Shown: positions 9,311 to 21,029 of the stretch, piece by piece
Layout of the letters: each line of letters begins with the position of its first letter
Numbering within the stretch: the stretch's first letter is position 1
Assembly (NCBI GenBank): GCA_015680685.1
Contig: MNCI01001978.1
Coordinates: 304,179-368,178, forward strand
Length of the DNA: 64,000 nt
DNA from: Gnetum montanum
Lineage: Eukaryota; Streptophyta; Gnetopsida; Gnetales; Gnetaceae
Direction: 5' to 3'
Translations under genes and position numbers: made by a program
The notes under the pieces: generated by a model
Databases searched by the model: none
The model's input: only the letters and a program-made list of their open reading frames with translations
Told to the model about the DNA's origin: nothing

Positions 9311-10618
9311 GACACCTTTAGGTAAGGTTAGAGGTGGGACTGAAGAGCTGATGGGGTCATCGTTGTAGAAATCCACTACCTTCAGCTCTCCGTCAGCGAC
9401 TGTTTTGAGGTACTTCACCTCGTCAGTGAGCTCCTGCATTAGATTTTTGGCGTTCACCCAGTCTTGGATGCTCGGTGAAGCTACAGGCTGGGGGTGTGGG
9501 GCTGTATACAGGTTAGACTATTGGGTTGTGGGTTGAAAGGCCGGAAGCTGAGAGATCGGCGGTTGTGCTTGTGGGAAGTTAACGATGGGCGGCACTGAGT
9601 ATGGCATGTTGTAAGGGAAATGTTGCTACTGCTGCGGATGGGGTTGTACCTATGGCACGTGATAGGGGAAACGCTGTGGTTGCTGCAGTGGCGGCTGTAC
9701 TGGGGGAACGTTGGCTGGTTGAACCATATGTGGTGGTAGGTTATAGTTAGGAGGTTGATGTTGCTGCGACTGAGCGCTCATCATCACCCGTGGTATAACT
9801 AAGTTTTGTGGAGGGACTCCCTGTTGAGTTATGGCGGTAGAAGGGGCTGTATGCATTTGAATGTGTGGGATGTAGTGGGCGGATGTGGAGGCCGGGATGA
9901 CGTGTGGCATCCCTATCACTTGGGGTGGGAGTGTTACTCCCACGCTATCGTGAGGGGGTGATGCTTATGAAGATGGGCCGATTGTTGCCTCGGGAATGAT
10001 GGCGAGGGGGAGTGTGTTGAATCAGGGATCAGAGGGAGGTGGCTCATGGGCAAATGAGGATGTGTGCGATGGAGGCATTTGCGTGTGAGTTATTCTGAGG
10101 GGTTGGAGGGGCATGATCTCCCCTGCGTCCGGATGAAAAATGGGATTAGCGTATGCTTGCGGGCTGAGAGTGTGGTAGGAGTCTGTGTGTTCTGACTCGG
10201 CAGTGAAGTCATCCTCTTCCTCTAGTCGGGTCTTGAGCACATGCTGACCTAGCATGTGGCTCCTTTGCAGGAGGAGCTGTGTGATGAGTTTTGAGTACTG
10301 CTCTGGAACCAGGATTAGGTCATATGGGGAAGGAGTGAACTCATATCCTCCCCTGTAAAAGATTTCGAATTGCCTCTTGACTTCCTTTTCAGCTCGGTCA
10401 ATAGCTAGGCTAGCTTATAACTTAATACATATGAAATTATACTGATCCTGGGTGATAATGTTGGAGGCTGGATTTCTCCCCTGCAACCTTAGGGACTGGC
10501 GGGGCTCTACTGTGGGTTGTACTCCCAGGTGTTGCATGATGGGCTGTTGAACAGCCATGGTGTCTATGATGTTGGTGGCTTGAGTGGTGGCATCCGTAGT
10601 GTTGTTTGCATGGTTCAT

Positions 10619-11261
10619 GATGATATGTCACGGAGGTGAATCTGTCTGAAGATGCGAAGTTAAAGTGTCGTGTAGCGTGCACTGTATACGCTTCAATGGA
10701 CAGCGTATAGTGACAACGTATATAGCGTATATGGTCAGCGTAGACGCTGGAGAGCATATACGTAAGATGGGTCACGACGTAAACCAGTTGCAGCATGAAA
10801 CCAGTTGCGGTGTAAAAATAGGAGAGCGTAAACTAGATTCAGCGTAAACAGGTCACAGCGTAAAGCAGAAGCTGGCATAAAACAGGTGAGTGTAAAATAA
10901 TTTGCAGCGTATAACAGGAGAGCGTAAACAAGTTGTAGCGTCAAGTAGGAGCTAGTGTAAATAAGGTGGGGCGTAAACAAGGCTGAGTAAACAATGCAGA
11001 GCGTAAACAATGACAACGTAAATAATGCACAGCGTAAACGCAACGGAGCGTAAAAACAAGGTAACGTATGGTTTTCAGAGGGAATTTTTACGAGGGGGCA
11101 TAAATACTGAATAGTGTAGATGCTGGAAAAGTTGCGAGCTGGGGGTTTAGACTGGGCAGCATAACCACTGAAGGGTTTCAGCAGGGAGCAGTGTGCAGTT
11201 GGCGGCGTAGACGCTTAACAGCGTAGATGCTGGGAAATTTGCAGACAAGGGTTTAGGAGGT
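10619..11261 (-). other. Retroelement leader, GCGTAAAC-rich
   Basis: This lies between the primer-binding site and the gag ATG. On the plus strand it holds over ten AGCGTAAACARG-like words (10800-11050) and a few GCGTATACGCTG-like palindromes (10680-10750). I recognise no coding sequence. It would be the 5' untranslated leader of the element RNA and could hold packaging signals; the repeat content is the only feature I can support. Confidence 0.6.
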
Positions 11262-11277
11262 CCTCCTTCTAGCGCCA
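11262..11277 (-). promoter_or_regulatory. Primer-binding site
   Basis: The minus strand reads TGGCGCTAGAAGGAGG, five bases inside the LTR end. It begins TGG, complementary to a tRNA 3' CCA end, and lies where minus-strand DNA synthesis of an LTR element is primed. I did not identify which tRNA matches. Confidence 0.7.
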
Positions 11278-11282
11278 ATTTC

Positions 11283-12543
11283 TGTACCGCCTGAAATCAT
11301 TGACCTCCAGCTGGAAGGAAAATAGAGGCCGTGGGATCGCAGGACGAGAACAGAAGACCTTGCCTTTGCCTAAGGGTGAGCTAGAATGCACAAAGGCAGA
11401 GTACCTTGGATGGTCTGCACGTAGATCAGACAAGGATTTTCCCGCGCGTACGCAAAGTGCTATACGCTGGGTTATGCGTAAACGATGTAGCGAGCGTAAA
11501 CAAAGCGTAAACGGTGTAAAACAAATGCGAATAGAGTGTGAGCATAAACGAACATGAATAGAATGCATGGGCCAAGTTGACGTAAAACTGAAAAATGTAA
11601 AAAATCTTGTGCTGCGAATGTAAACAATGGTATTACAGAGTTAAAGTACAGTGTATCGGTCTAACGCAGTCGTGAGAGACATAAGGTGGACGAAAAGCCC
11701 CGGCGTATGCAGGAGTGACTCGGCTGGTTTGTAGGGCAAGCGGAGTGTAGAGACTATATCTGCAGTGTACAGGGCTTCCCAGCGTAAGAGGGTTTCAGCT
11801 CTTTTGCGCAGCGTAAATGTTCTCTGGTATGCTCTGGGATTTTTCCCACCGACCCCCTAGTAAACTGGAAAATCAGGGTTTTTATACAGGTTGTTACACT
11901 AGACTCAGGTTGGGCGACACATGGCGCATTGACCGGGTGCACGCGATTTATAAATGTACAATATTACAAGTGTTGGGTGTATATGCTGGGCGTATACGCC
12001 GTATCAGGTCGACATATATGCTTGGCGTATACGCTGGATGCACTGAGCGTGCGTGCACGTGGGTGAGGATGCTGCGGGCTGGGTGTATACGCTGGGTAGA
12101 TGCAAGGCATATACGCCGATAGATGCTGTGCGTACACGCTGATGGGTGCTGGTGTATACGCTGGGCGTATACGCCGAAGGATGTCCACTTGCTTCAATTC
12201 TTGCTCTTTGGTGTTGTCTTCATCCTGCCTTTGGAGATTTCATGCCGGCCATAAGCATTTTCCGTACACCAGGCGTGCGAGTTGGATGTCTATGCTGGGC
12301 GTATACACTAGAAATTTGAGTGTCTACGCTGGCGGGCGTATACGTTGTGGATTCGAGCGTCTACACTGGGGATGTCCTTGAGCGTAGATGCCAGGCGTAT
12401 ACGCTAGTGCCAGATACTTAGTGAAAATGAAGCTGTTTGACCTCCAAAGTGTGTGATGCCCACTGTAGCCATGGTTGTCTGTGGGTCCCAGGGACCGGAT
12501 TTTTGCTGGACAAGTACTAAGCGCCAAATTTTGTGGTGTTTCA
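11283..12543 (-). repeat. 5' LTR of the gypsy-type element
   Basis: 1,261 bp. In element orientation it begins TGAAACACCAC and ends GGCGGTACA, giving the TG...CA ends of an LTR, with a primer-binding site just inside. Its first half (plus coordinates 11950-12430) has about ten GCGTATACGC-type palindromes, placing them in U3. More GCGTAAAC words lie at 11440-11530. Only one LTR copy is in the window, so the boundaries rest on the end motifs, the primer site and the start of the 15-bp array at 12549. Confidence 0.72.
11879..11886 (-). promoter_or_regulatory. Candidate TATA box of the gypsy LTR
   Basis: TATAAAAA on the minus strand, about 660 bases into the LTR, followed by a G+C-richer stretch. 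It is the best TATA match in the middle of the LTR. The start site is unknown. Confidence 0.4.
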
Positions 12544-12548
12544 ACTAT

Positions 12549-13098
12549 TAGGGAGAACACTCTGAGGGAGCCCACTCTTAGGGAGAGCGTGCTCCTAGAG
12601 CATGTGCCTCCGAGATTGTGCTCTCAATGAGAACACTCTCACATGCTTAGCAGAAGGTGCTCTTGGAGAGGGTGATCTCAAGGAGAATGCTCTTAGGGAG
12701 CGCACTCTTAAGGAGGAAACTCTCGAGGAGGACATCCTCAGGGAGACCATTCTCAAGGAGTGCACTCTCCAAAAGAACGCTCTCAATGAGGGTGCTTACA
12801 TGGAAAACGCTCCCAGGTGCGTAGCGCATAGCACAAGGCACTCTCAAGGAGGGCGATCCAAAGGATAATGCTCCCACATGTGTAGCGTAAGGTGCTCTTA
12901 GGAAGAATGCTATTAGTGAGAACGATCTCCATGGAGGGTGCTCCCACAAAAAGCGCGCTCACGTTCAGCATGCTCACGGAGGGTGCTCTCATGGAAAGCA
13001 CTTTCAGGGAGGACACTCCCAGGAAGAGCATTCTCCAACAGAATGCTCTCAATGAGGGCACTCTCATTGAGAATGCTCTGAAATGCATAATGTAAGGC
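12549..13098. repeat. 15-bp minisatellite, segment A
   Basis: A tandem array of 15-bp units such as CTCTCAAGGAGGGCA, CTCTTAGGGAGAGCG and CTCCCATGGAGGGTG. It begins a few bases after the gypsy LTR and ends at ATGCATAATGTAAGGC, where the 646-bp satellite starts. It is the same family as segments B and C. Confidence 0.88.
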
Positions 13099-16000
13099 TC
13101 AAACAAGGGATTCTTGAGACATGAGCCTCAAACATCCGTCCAACTACACCTAACCCCTGTAGAACTTACTGCAGAGTTTGAGCATGCGCTCAAACTCAAC
13201 AAGCTACCCCAAGCGAAGGGACAATGTAAGTTCTTGAATCCACGAAATATTTTTTTCAAGATGGTATGACCATAAAACTATCACATGAATTAATAAAATC
13301 CTCGATCCACAATGAATAGCAAGGCACCTGCAAGTGCATGGAGAATAAGAAAGACCAAGTCCCTCTTCGTTTCATGGCTCGTGCAAGTGAACTTGCCACT
13401 ACCACCCATGTGCTACTAGGTAATCGAATTTGTGATTAGGTAGAGAGAGCATGCACCTAACGCTACCCCATGGAGGGTGTCCAAATGATCCGCCACCTCA
13501 TCCCCATCAAATCAATGCAACCGTTCGCACGAAATCAACCCATATCATTTTCGGAGAGAGGATCTTTCAATCCTATAGAGCCATCAATGGTGGCTCTAAT
13601 CTCGCAAAATCTGCAACAATCACACCCTGGCATAAAGAAACAAGCCTCTCAGGATGCAGGGTAACACCTAACCGAATTCATCATCAAGTGACTGCACAAC
13701 CGAAAACTCCTTCGTGAAACCAAAAGACAGAGCGTCGTGTAGCCAAAACAAGGGATTTTCGAGACATGAGCCTCAAACATTCATCTGACTGCCCCTAACC
13801 CATGGAGAACTTGCTGCCGAGTTTGGGCATGTGCTCAAAACTTGACAAGCTACTCCAAGGGAAGGCACAACGCAAGTTCTAGAATGCATAAAAGCTTATT
13901 TTCGAGATGGTACGACCACAAAATGGTCGCCCAAATTAATAAAATCCTTGATCCACAATGAACAATGAAGCACCTGCAAGTGCATGGAGAATAAGAGAGA
14001 CCAAGCCCCTCTTCATTTCTCAACTTGTGTAAGTGAACTCGTCACTACCATCCATGCACTACTAGGTAATCAAATCGGTGATTAGGCAAAGAGAGCATGC
14101 ACCTGACGCTACCTCGTGGAGGGCGTCCAAATGCTCTACCACATCAACCCCACCAAATCAATGTAACCGTTCACATGAAATCAACCCATATCGATTTTAG
14201 AGAGAGGATCTTTCAATTCCGTAGAGCCATCAATGGAGGCTCTGATCTCCCAAAATCTGCAACACTCACACCCAGGCATAAAGAAACAAGCCTCTCAGGA
14301 TGTAGGGTAACACCTACCCGAATTCACCATCAAGTGACTGTACAACTAAAAACTCCTTCGTGAAACCCAAAGACAGAGCGTCGTGCAGCCAAAAGAAGGG
14401 ATTTTTGAGACATGAGCCTTAAACATCTGTTTGACTACCCCTAACCCATGGAGAACTTAGTGCCAAGTTTGGGCATGCACTCAAAACTTGACAAGCTACT
14501 CCAAGGGAAGGCACAACGCAAGTTCCTGAATCCACAAAAGCTTATTTTTGAGATGGTACAACCATGAAACGGTTGCCCAAATTAATAAAATCCTCGATCC
14601 ACAATAAACAATGAGGCACCTGCAAGTGTATGGAGAACAAGAGAGACCAAGTCAATCTTCATTTCTTGGCTCATGCAAGTGAACTCGTCACTACCACCCA
14701 TTTGCTACTAGGTAATCAAATTGGTGATTAGGCAGAGAGAGCATGCACCTGACGCTACCTCATGGAGGGCGTCCATATGCTCTACCACATCAACCCCACA
14801 AAATCAATACAATCGTTCACACAAAATCAACCCATATCATTTTTAGAGAGAGGATCTTTCAATCCCGTAGAGCTTTCAATGGAAGATCTGATCTCCCAAA
14901 ATCCACAACAATCAAACCCAGGTATAAATAAACAAGCCTCTTAGGATGCAAGGTAACACCTACCCGAATTCATCATCAAGTGACCGCACAATCAAAAACT
15001 CCTTTGTGAAACCCAAAGACAGAGTGTCGTGTAGCCAAAACAAGGGATTTTCGAGACATGAGCCTCAAACATCTGTCCAACTACCCCTATCCCATGGAGA
15101 ACTGATTGCCGAGTTTGGGCATGTGCTCAAAACTCGACAAGCTACTCCAAGGGAAGGCACAACGCAAGTTCCTGAATCCACAAAAGCTTATTTTTGAGAT
15201 GGTATGACCACGAAACAGTTGCCAAAATTAATAAAATCCTCAATCTGCAATGAATAATGAGGCACCTACAAGTGCATGGAGAACAAGAGAGACAAAGTCC
15301 CTCTTCATTTCTCAGCTCATGCAAGTGAACTTGTTACTACCACCCATGTGTTACTAGGAAATCAAATTGGTAATTAGGCAGAGAGAGCATGCACCTAATA
15401 CTACCTCGTGGAGGGTGTCTAGATGCTCTACCACATCAACCCCACCAAATCAATGCAACCATTCATACGAAATCAACCCATATCATTTTTAGAGAGAGGA
15501 TCTTTAAATCCCATAGAGCTGGCAATGGAGGCTCTGATCTCCCAAAATCCACAATAATCACACCCAGGCATAATGCAACAAGCCTCTCAGGATGTAGGGT
15601 AACACCTATCCAAATTCACCATCAAGTGACCGCACAACTGAAAACTCCTTCATGAAACCCAAAGATAAAGCATTACGTAGAAAAAACAAGGGATTTTTGA
15701 GACATGAGCCTCAAACATCTGTCCAACTGCCCCTATCCCATGGAGAACTTACTTCCAAGCTTGGGCATGCACTCAAAACTCAACAAGCTACTCCAAGGGA
15801 AGGCACAACGCAAGTTCCTGAATCCACAAAAGCTTATTTTTGAGATGGTACGACCACAAAATGATCACCTAAATTAATAAAATCCTCAACCCGCAATGAA
15901 CAACGAGGCACCTACAAGTGCATGGAGAACAAGAGAGACCAAGTCCCTCTTCGTTTCTTGGCTCGTGCAAGTGAACTCGTCACTACCACCCATGCGCTAC

Positions 16001-19000
16001 TAGGCAATCAAATTGGTGATTAGGCAGAGAGAGCATGCACCTAACAATACCTCATGGAGGGCATCCAGATGCTCTACCACATCAACCCCACCAAATCAAT
16101 GCAACCATTTGCACGAAATCAACCCATATAGTTTTCAGAGAGAGGATCTTTCAATCCCATAGAGTCGTCAATGGAGGCTCTGATCTCCCAAAATCCGCAA
16201 CAATCAAACCTAGGCATAAAGAAACAAGCCTCTCAGGATGTAGGGTAACACCTACCCAAATTCACCATCAAGTGACCATACAACTGAAAACTCCTTCGTG
16301 AAACCCAAAGATAGAGTGTCATGTAGCCAAAACAAGGGATTTTTGAGACATGAGCCTCAAACATTTGTCCGACTACCCCTAACCCATGGAGAACTTGCTG
16401 CCGATTTTGGGCATGCGCTCAAAACTGGACAAGCTACTCCAAGGGAAGGCACAACGCAAGTTCTTGAATGCACGAAAGCTTATTTTCAAGATGGTACGAC
16501 CACAAAATGGTTGCCCAAATTAATAAAATCCTCGATCCACAATGAACAATGAAGCACCTGCAAGTGCATGGAGAACAAGAGAGACCAAGTCCCTCTTCAT
16601 TTCTTAGCTCATGTAAGTGAACTCGTCACTACCATCCATGCACTACTAGGTAATCAAATCGGTGATTAGCCAGAGAGAGCATGCACCTGATGCTACCTCG
16701 TGGAGGGAGTCCAGATGCTCTACCACATCAACCCCACCAAATCAATGCAAATTTTCACATGAAATCAACCCATATCAATTTCAGAGAGAGGATCTTTCAA
16801 TTCCGTAGAGCTATCAATGGAGGCTCTGATCTCCCTAAATCTGCAACACTCACACCCAGGCATAAAGAAACAAGCCTCTCAGGATGTAGGGTAACACCTA
16901 CCTGAATTCACCATCAAGTGACCGTACAACTGAAAAATCCTTCGTGAAACAGAGAGATAAAGCATTACACAGACAAAACAAGGGATTTTTCAGACATGAG
17001 CCTCAAACATCTGTCCAACTGCCCCTATCCCATGAAGAACTTACTACCAAGTTTGGGCATGTGCTCAGAACTCGACAAGCTACTCCAAGGGAAGGCACAA
17101 TGCAAGTTCTTGAATCCACAAAAGATTATTTTTGAGATGGTACGACCACAAAACGGTCACCTGAATTAATAAAATCCTCGATCCGCAATGAACAACAAGG
17201 CACCTGCAAGTGCATGGAGAACAAGAGAGACCAAGTCCCTCTTCATTTCTTGGCTCGTGCAAGTGAACTCATCACTACCACCCATGCGTGACTAGGCAAT
17301 CAAATCGATGATTAGGCAGAGAGAGCATGCACCTAACGCTACCCTGTGGAGGGCAGAGAGATGCTCTACCACATCAACCCCACCAAATCAATGCAACCAT
17401 TCGTATGAAATCAACACATATCATTTTCAGAGAGAGGATCTTTCAATCTTGTAGAGCTGTCAATGGAGGCTCTGATCTCCCAAAATCTGCAACAATCACA
17501 CCCAGGCATAAAGAAACAAGCCTCTCAGGATGTAGGGTAACAGCTACTCAAATTCACCATCAAGTGACTGCACAATCGAAAACTCCTTCGTGAAATCCAA
17601 AGACAAAGAATTATGCAAACAAAACAAGGGATTTTTGAGACATGAGCCTCAAACATCTGTCCGACTACCCCTATGCCATGGAGAACTTACTGCCAAGTTT
17701 GGGCATGTGCTCAAAACTCAACAAGCTACTCCAAGGGAAGGCACAACACAAGTTCCTGAATCCACGAAAGCTTATTTTTGAGATGGTACGACCACGAAAT
17801 GGTCACCCGAATTAATAAAATCCTCAATCTGCAATGAACAATGAGGCACCTCCAAGTGCATGGAGAATAAGAGAGACCAAGTCCATCTTCATTTTATGGC
17901 TTGTGCAAGTGAACTTGCCAATACCACCCATGCACTACTAGGCAATCGAATTGATGATTAGGCAGAGTGAGTATGCACCTAACGCTACCCCGTGGAGGAT
18001 GTCCAGATGCTCCACCACCTCATACCCACCAAATAAATGCAACCGTTCGAACGATATCAACCCATATCATTTTCAGAGAGAGGATCTTTCCATCCCATAG
18101 AGCCATCAATGGTGGCTCTGATCTCACAAAATCTGCAACAATCACACCCAGGCATAAAGAAACAAGCCTCTCAGGATGTAGGGTAACACCTACCCAAATT
18201 CACTGTCAAGTGACTGCACAACCAAAAACTCCTTCGTGAAACCAAAAGACAGAGCGTTGTGTAGCCAAAACAAGGGATTTTTGAGACATGAGCCTTAAAC
18301 ATCCATCTGACTACCCCTAACCCATGGAGAACTTACTGCTGAGTTTTGGCATGCACTCAAAACTCAATAAGCTACTCCAAGGGAAGGCACAATGCAAGTT
18401 CCTGAATACAAGAAAGCTTATTTTTGAGATGGTATGACCACAAAATAGTCACTCGAATTAATAAAATCCTCAATCCACAATGAACAATGAGGCACTTGCA
18501 AGTGCATGGAGAACAAGAGAGACCAAGTCCCTCTTCGTTTCTCGGCTTGTGCAAGTGAACTCGTCACTACCATCCATGCGCTACTAGGCAATCAAATTAG
18601 TGATTAGGCAGAGAGAGCATGCACCTGACGCTACCTTGTGGAGGGCGTCCAAATGCTCTACCACTTCAACCCCACCAAATCAATGCAACTGTTCACATGA
18701 AATCAACCCATATCATTTTCAGAGAGAGGATCTTTCAATCCCATAGAGCCATCAATGGAGGCTTTGATCTTCCAAAATCCACAACAATCACACCTAGACA
18801 TAATGAAACAAGCCTCTCAGGATGCAGGATAACACCTACCCAAATTCAACGTCAAGTGACTGCACAACTGAAAACTCCTTCGTGAAACCCAAAGACAGAG
18901 CGTCATGCAGCCAAAACAAGGGATTTTCGATACATGAGCCTCAAACATCCATTCGACTACCCCTAACCCATGGAGAACTTACTGCCGAGTTTGGGCATGT

Positions 19001-20140
19001 GCTCAAAACTCAACAAGCTACTCCAAGGGAAGGCACAATGCAAGTTCTTGAATCCATGAAAGCTTATTTTTGAGATGGTATGACCACGAAACGGTTGCCC
19101 GAATTAATAAAATTCTTGATCCATAATGAACAACGAGGCACCTGCAAGTGCATGGAGAACAAGAGAGACCAAGTCCCTCTTCGTTTCTTGGCTCGTGTAA
19201 GTGAACTTTCCACTACCACCCATGCACTACTAGGCAATTGAATTGGTGATTAGGCAGAGAGAGCATGCACTTGACGCTACCCCATGGAGCAAATCCAGAT
19301 GCTCCACCACCTCATCCCCACCAAATCGATGCAACCGTTCATAGGAAATCAACCCATATCATTTTTAGAGAGAGGATCTTTTGATCCCATAGAGCCATCA
19401 ATGGTGGCTCTGATCTCGCAAAATTTGCAACAATCACACCCAGGCATAAAGAAATAAGCCTCTCAGGATGCAGGGTAACACCTACCTAAATACACCGTCA
19501 AGTGACTGCACAATCAAAATCTACTTCGTGAAACCCAAAGATAGAGTGTTGCATAGCCAAAACAAGGGATTTTTGAGACATGAGCCTCAAACATCCATCT
19601 GGCTACCCCTAACCCATGGAGAACTTACTATCAAGTTTGGGTATGCACTCAAAACTCGACAAGCTACTCCAAGGGAAGAAACAACATAAGTTCCTGAATC
19701 CACAAAAGCTTATTTTTGAGATGGTGCAAAATGAAACAGTCACCCAAATTACTAAAATCCTCGATCCCCAATGAATAGCAAGGCACCTACAAGTGCATGG
19801 AGAACAAGAGAGACCAAGTCCCTCTTCGTCTCTCAACTTGTGCAAGTGAACTTACCACTACCACCCATGCGCTACTAGGCAATCGAATCAGTGATTAGGC
19901 AAAGAGAGCATGCACTTGATGCTACCTCATGAAGGATGTCCAGATGCTCTACCACCTCAACCCCACCAAATCAATGCAACCATTTGCGTGAAATCAACCC
20001 ATATCGTTTTCAGAGAGAGGATCTTTCAATCCCGTAGAGCCGTCAATGATGACTCTGATCTCGCAACATCCGCAACAATCACACCTAGGCATAAAGAAAA
20101 ATGCATCTTAGGATAAAGGGTTCCACCTACCTAAATTCAC
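13099..20140. repeat. 646-bp satellite array, about 10.9 copies
   Basis: Equivalent points (the ATG in GAGCATGCACCT) fall at 13451, 14097, 14743, 15389, 16035, 16681, 17327, 17973, 18619, 19265 and 19910. That is nine intervals of exactly 646 and one of 645. Monomers differ mostly by single bases. Copies 1, 8 and 10 share variants (CCACCTCAT, ATGGTGGCTCTGATCTC), and copies 2 and 6 share others (CAATTCCGTAGAG, CAACACTCACACC). I see no transposase, RNA gene or internal shorter repeat. Each monomer has an 88-codon plus-strand frame, complete in six copies, most likely carried along by the repeat. Both array ends abut the same word of the 15-bp array. Confidence 0.93.
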
Positions 20141-20938
20141 ATGCATGATGCAAGGCACTCTCAGGGAGGGCATTCTCAAGGAGAACACTCTCAGAAGGGC
20201 CGCTCTAACGAAAGGTGCTCATGAAGAACGTTGCTAAGGAGGACGCTATCAAGAAGGGCATCCTTAGGGAGATCCTTTTGAGGGAGGTCGTCCTCATGGA
20301 GGGCACTCTTAAAAAGGGTGCTCTCAATGACAACACTCTCAAAGAGAACACTCACACGAGGGAGCTAGACACTCTCAAGGAGAATGCTCTCGTGGAGGCT
20401 GCTCTTAGGAAGAATGATCTTGAGGAGGAATCTCTTTGACAGAACGCTCTCAATGAAGGCACTCCTAGGAGAACACTCCAGCTGAGGAACATCTCTAGGA
20501 GAACACTCTTTGGAAGGGTGCTCTAACAGAGGGTGCTGTCAAGGAAAACACCCTCAAGGAGGGCATCCCCAGCAAGTCAGATGTCAAGAAGGAAATTCTA
20601 ATGAAGGGTAATCTCCATGAGAATTCTCTCAACAAGGGCGTCCCTAGCGACACCAATCTCAAGGAGGGTGTTCTAATGGAGGTAGCTCTCCAAGAGAACA
20701 ATCTCAATAATGATGCTCTCACTGAGAACACTCTCACGTGCATAACGAAAAGTGATCTCAAGGAGGCCGCTCCAAGGAGAACACTCTCAACGGGGGTGCT
20801 ACAAGGAGACCACTCTCAATGAGGGCACTCCAGGAAGAATGCTCATGATGAGAGCATCCTCAGGGAGACCGCTCTTGATGAGGGCACTCTCAATGAGGGC
20901 ACTCCAGGGAGAATGCTCCCGATGAAGGTGTCCTCAAG
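20141..20938. repeat. 15-bp minisatellite, segment B
   Basis: Continuation of the 15-bp array after the 646-bp satellite, with units such as CTCTCAAGGAGAACA and TCCTCATGGAGGGCA. It ends where the LTR element at 20944 inserted. Confidence 0.88.
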
Positions 20939-20943
20939 GAGAC
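20939..20943. repeat. Target-site duplication, left copy
   Basis: GAGAC, identical to 24931-24935. A 5-bp duplication is usual for LTR retrotransposon integrases. Confidence 0.88.
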
Positions 20944-21029
20944 TGAAACACCGTGAAAATTACAGGTCGGCCTCAGGCGAAGATTCGTAATTTGAGTGAG
21001 AACGCGCCTCGAATTTATCTAAGGACAAG

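Larger units (their letters stand above)
6440..10618 (-). pseudogene. gag-protease frame of the gypsy-type element
   Basis: One minus-strand reading frame runs from an ATG at 10618 to a TAG at 6440, about 1,393 codons. No indel is needed to connect its segments. Order: an N-terminal region, a Pro/Gln-rich stretch (9500-9940), the retrotransposon gag domain (about 8905-9310), a zinc knuckle (8360-8401), a Pro-rich repeat region (about 7830-8160) and an aspartic protease (about 6797-7183). It is broken by more than a dozen stops, including TAA at 10415, TGA at 10022, and TAG at 9650, 9047 and 8516, plus others near 9966, 9630, 9520, 8871 and 8275 and TAA codons near 8236, 7796 and 7776. Most are TAG at positions expected to be Gln. 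A single gag-protease frame separate from reverse transcriptase occurs in some plant gypsy lineages. The product would form the particle and process the polyprotein. Confidence 0.78.
1..12543 (-). mobile_element. Ty3/gypsy-type LTR retrotransposon, 3' part beyond window
   Basis: A minus-strand LTR element. In its own direction: 5' LTR (11283-12543, starts TGAAACACC, ends GGCGGTACA), a 5-nt spacer, a primer-binding site (11262-11277), a leader rich in GCGTAAAC words, gag with a zinc knuckle, an aspartic protease, an opposite-strand passenger gene, then the start of reverse transcriptase, which runs off the window at base 1. Protease before reverse transcriptase, the ILGRPW protease motif and the IDFRDLN motif place it in Ty3/gypsy. 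RNase H, integrase, the polypurine tract and the 3' LTR would lie left of the window, so order and completeness there are unknown. The gag-protease frame keeps its length but holds over a dozen stop codons, so this copy is dead. The bases beside the LTR at 12544-12548 are ACTAT; the matching target duplication cannot be seen. Confidence 0.85.

Noticed and set aside
1378-10618. Reassigned stop codons (TAG read as Gln)
   Set aside because: TAG is common at expected Gln positions, but TGA and TAA also interrupt the frames, and the passenger gene itself ends at TAG. C-to-T decay explains all of them.
11300-12381. Short frames on both strands within the gypsy LTR
   Set aside because: LTR sequence with repeated GCGTATACGC words; the peptides (YAGRIRR, YTPSPQ) simply translate the repeat.
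13099-20140. Regularly spaced direct repeats as a possible CRISPR-like array
   Set aside because: Whole 646-bp monomers repeat, with no short repeat/unique spacer alternation, and the genome is eukaryotic.
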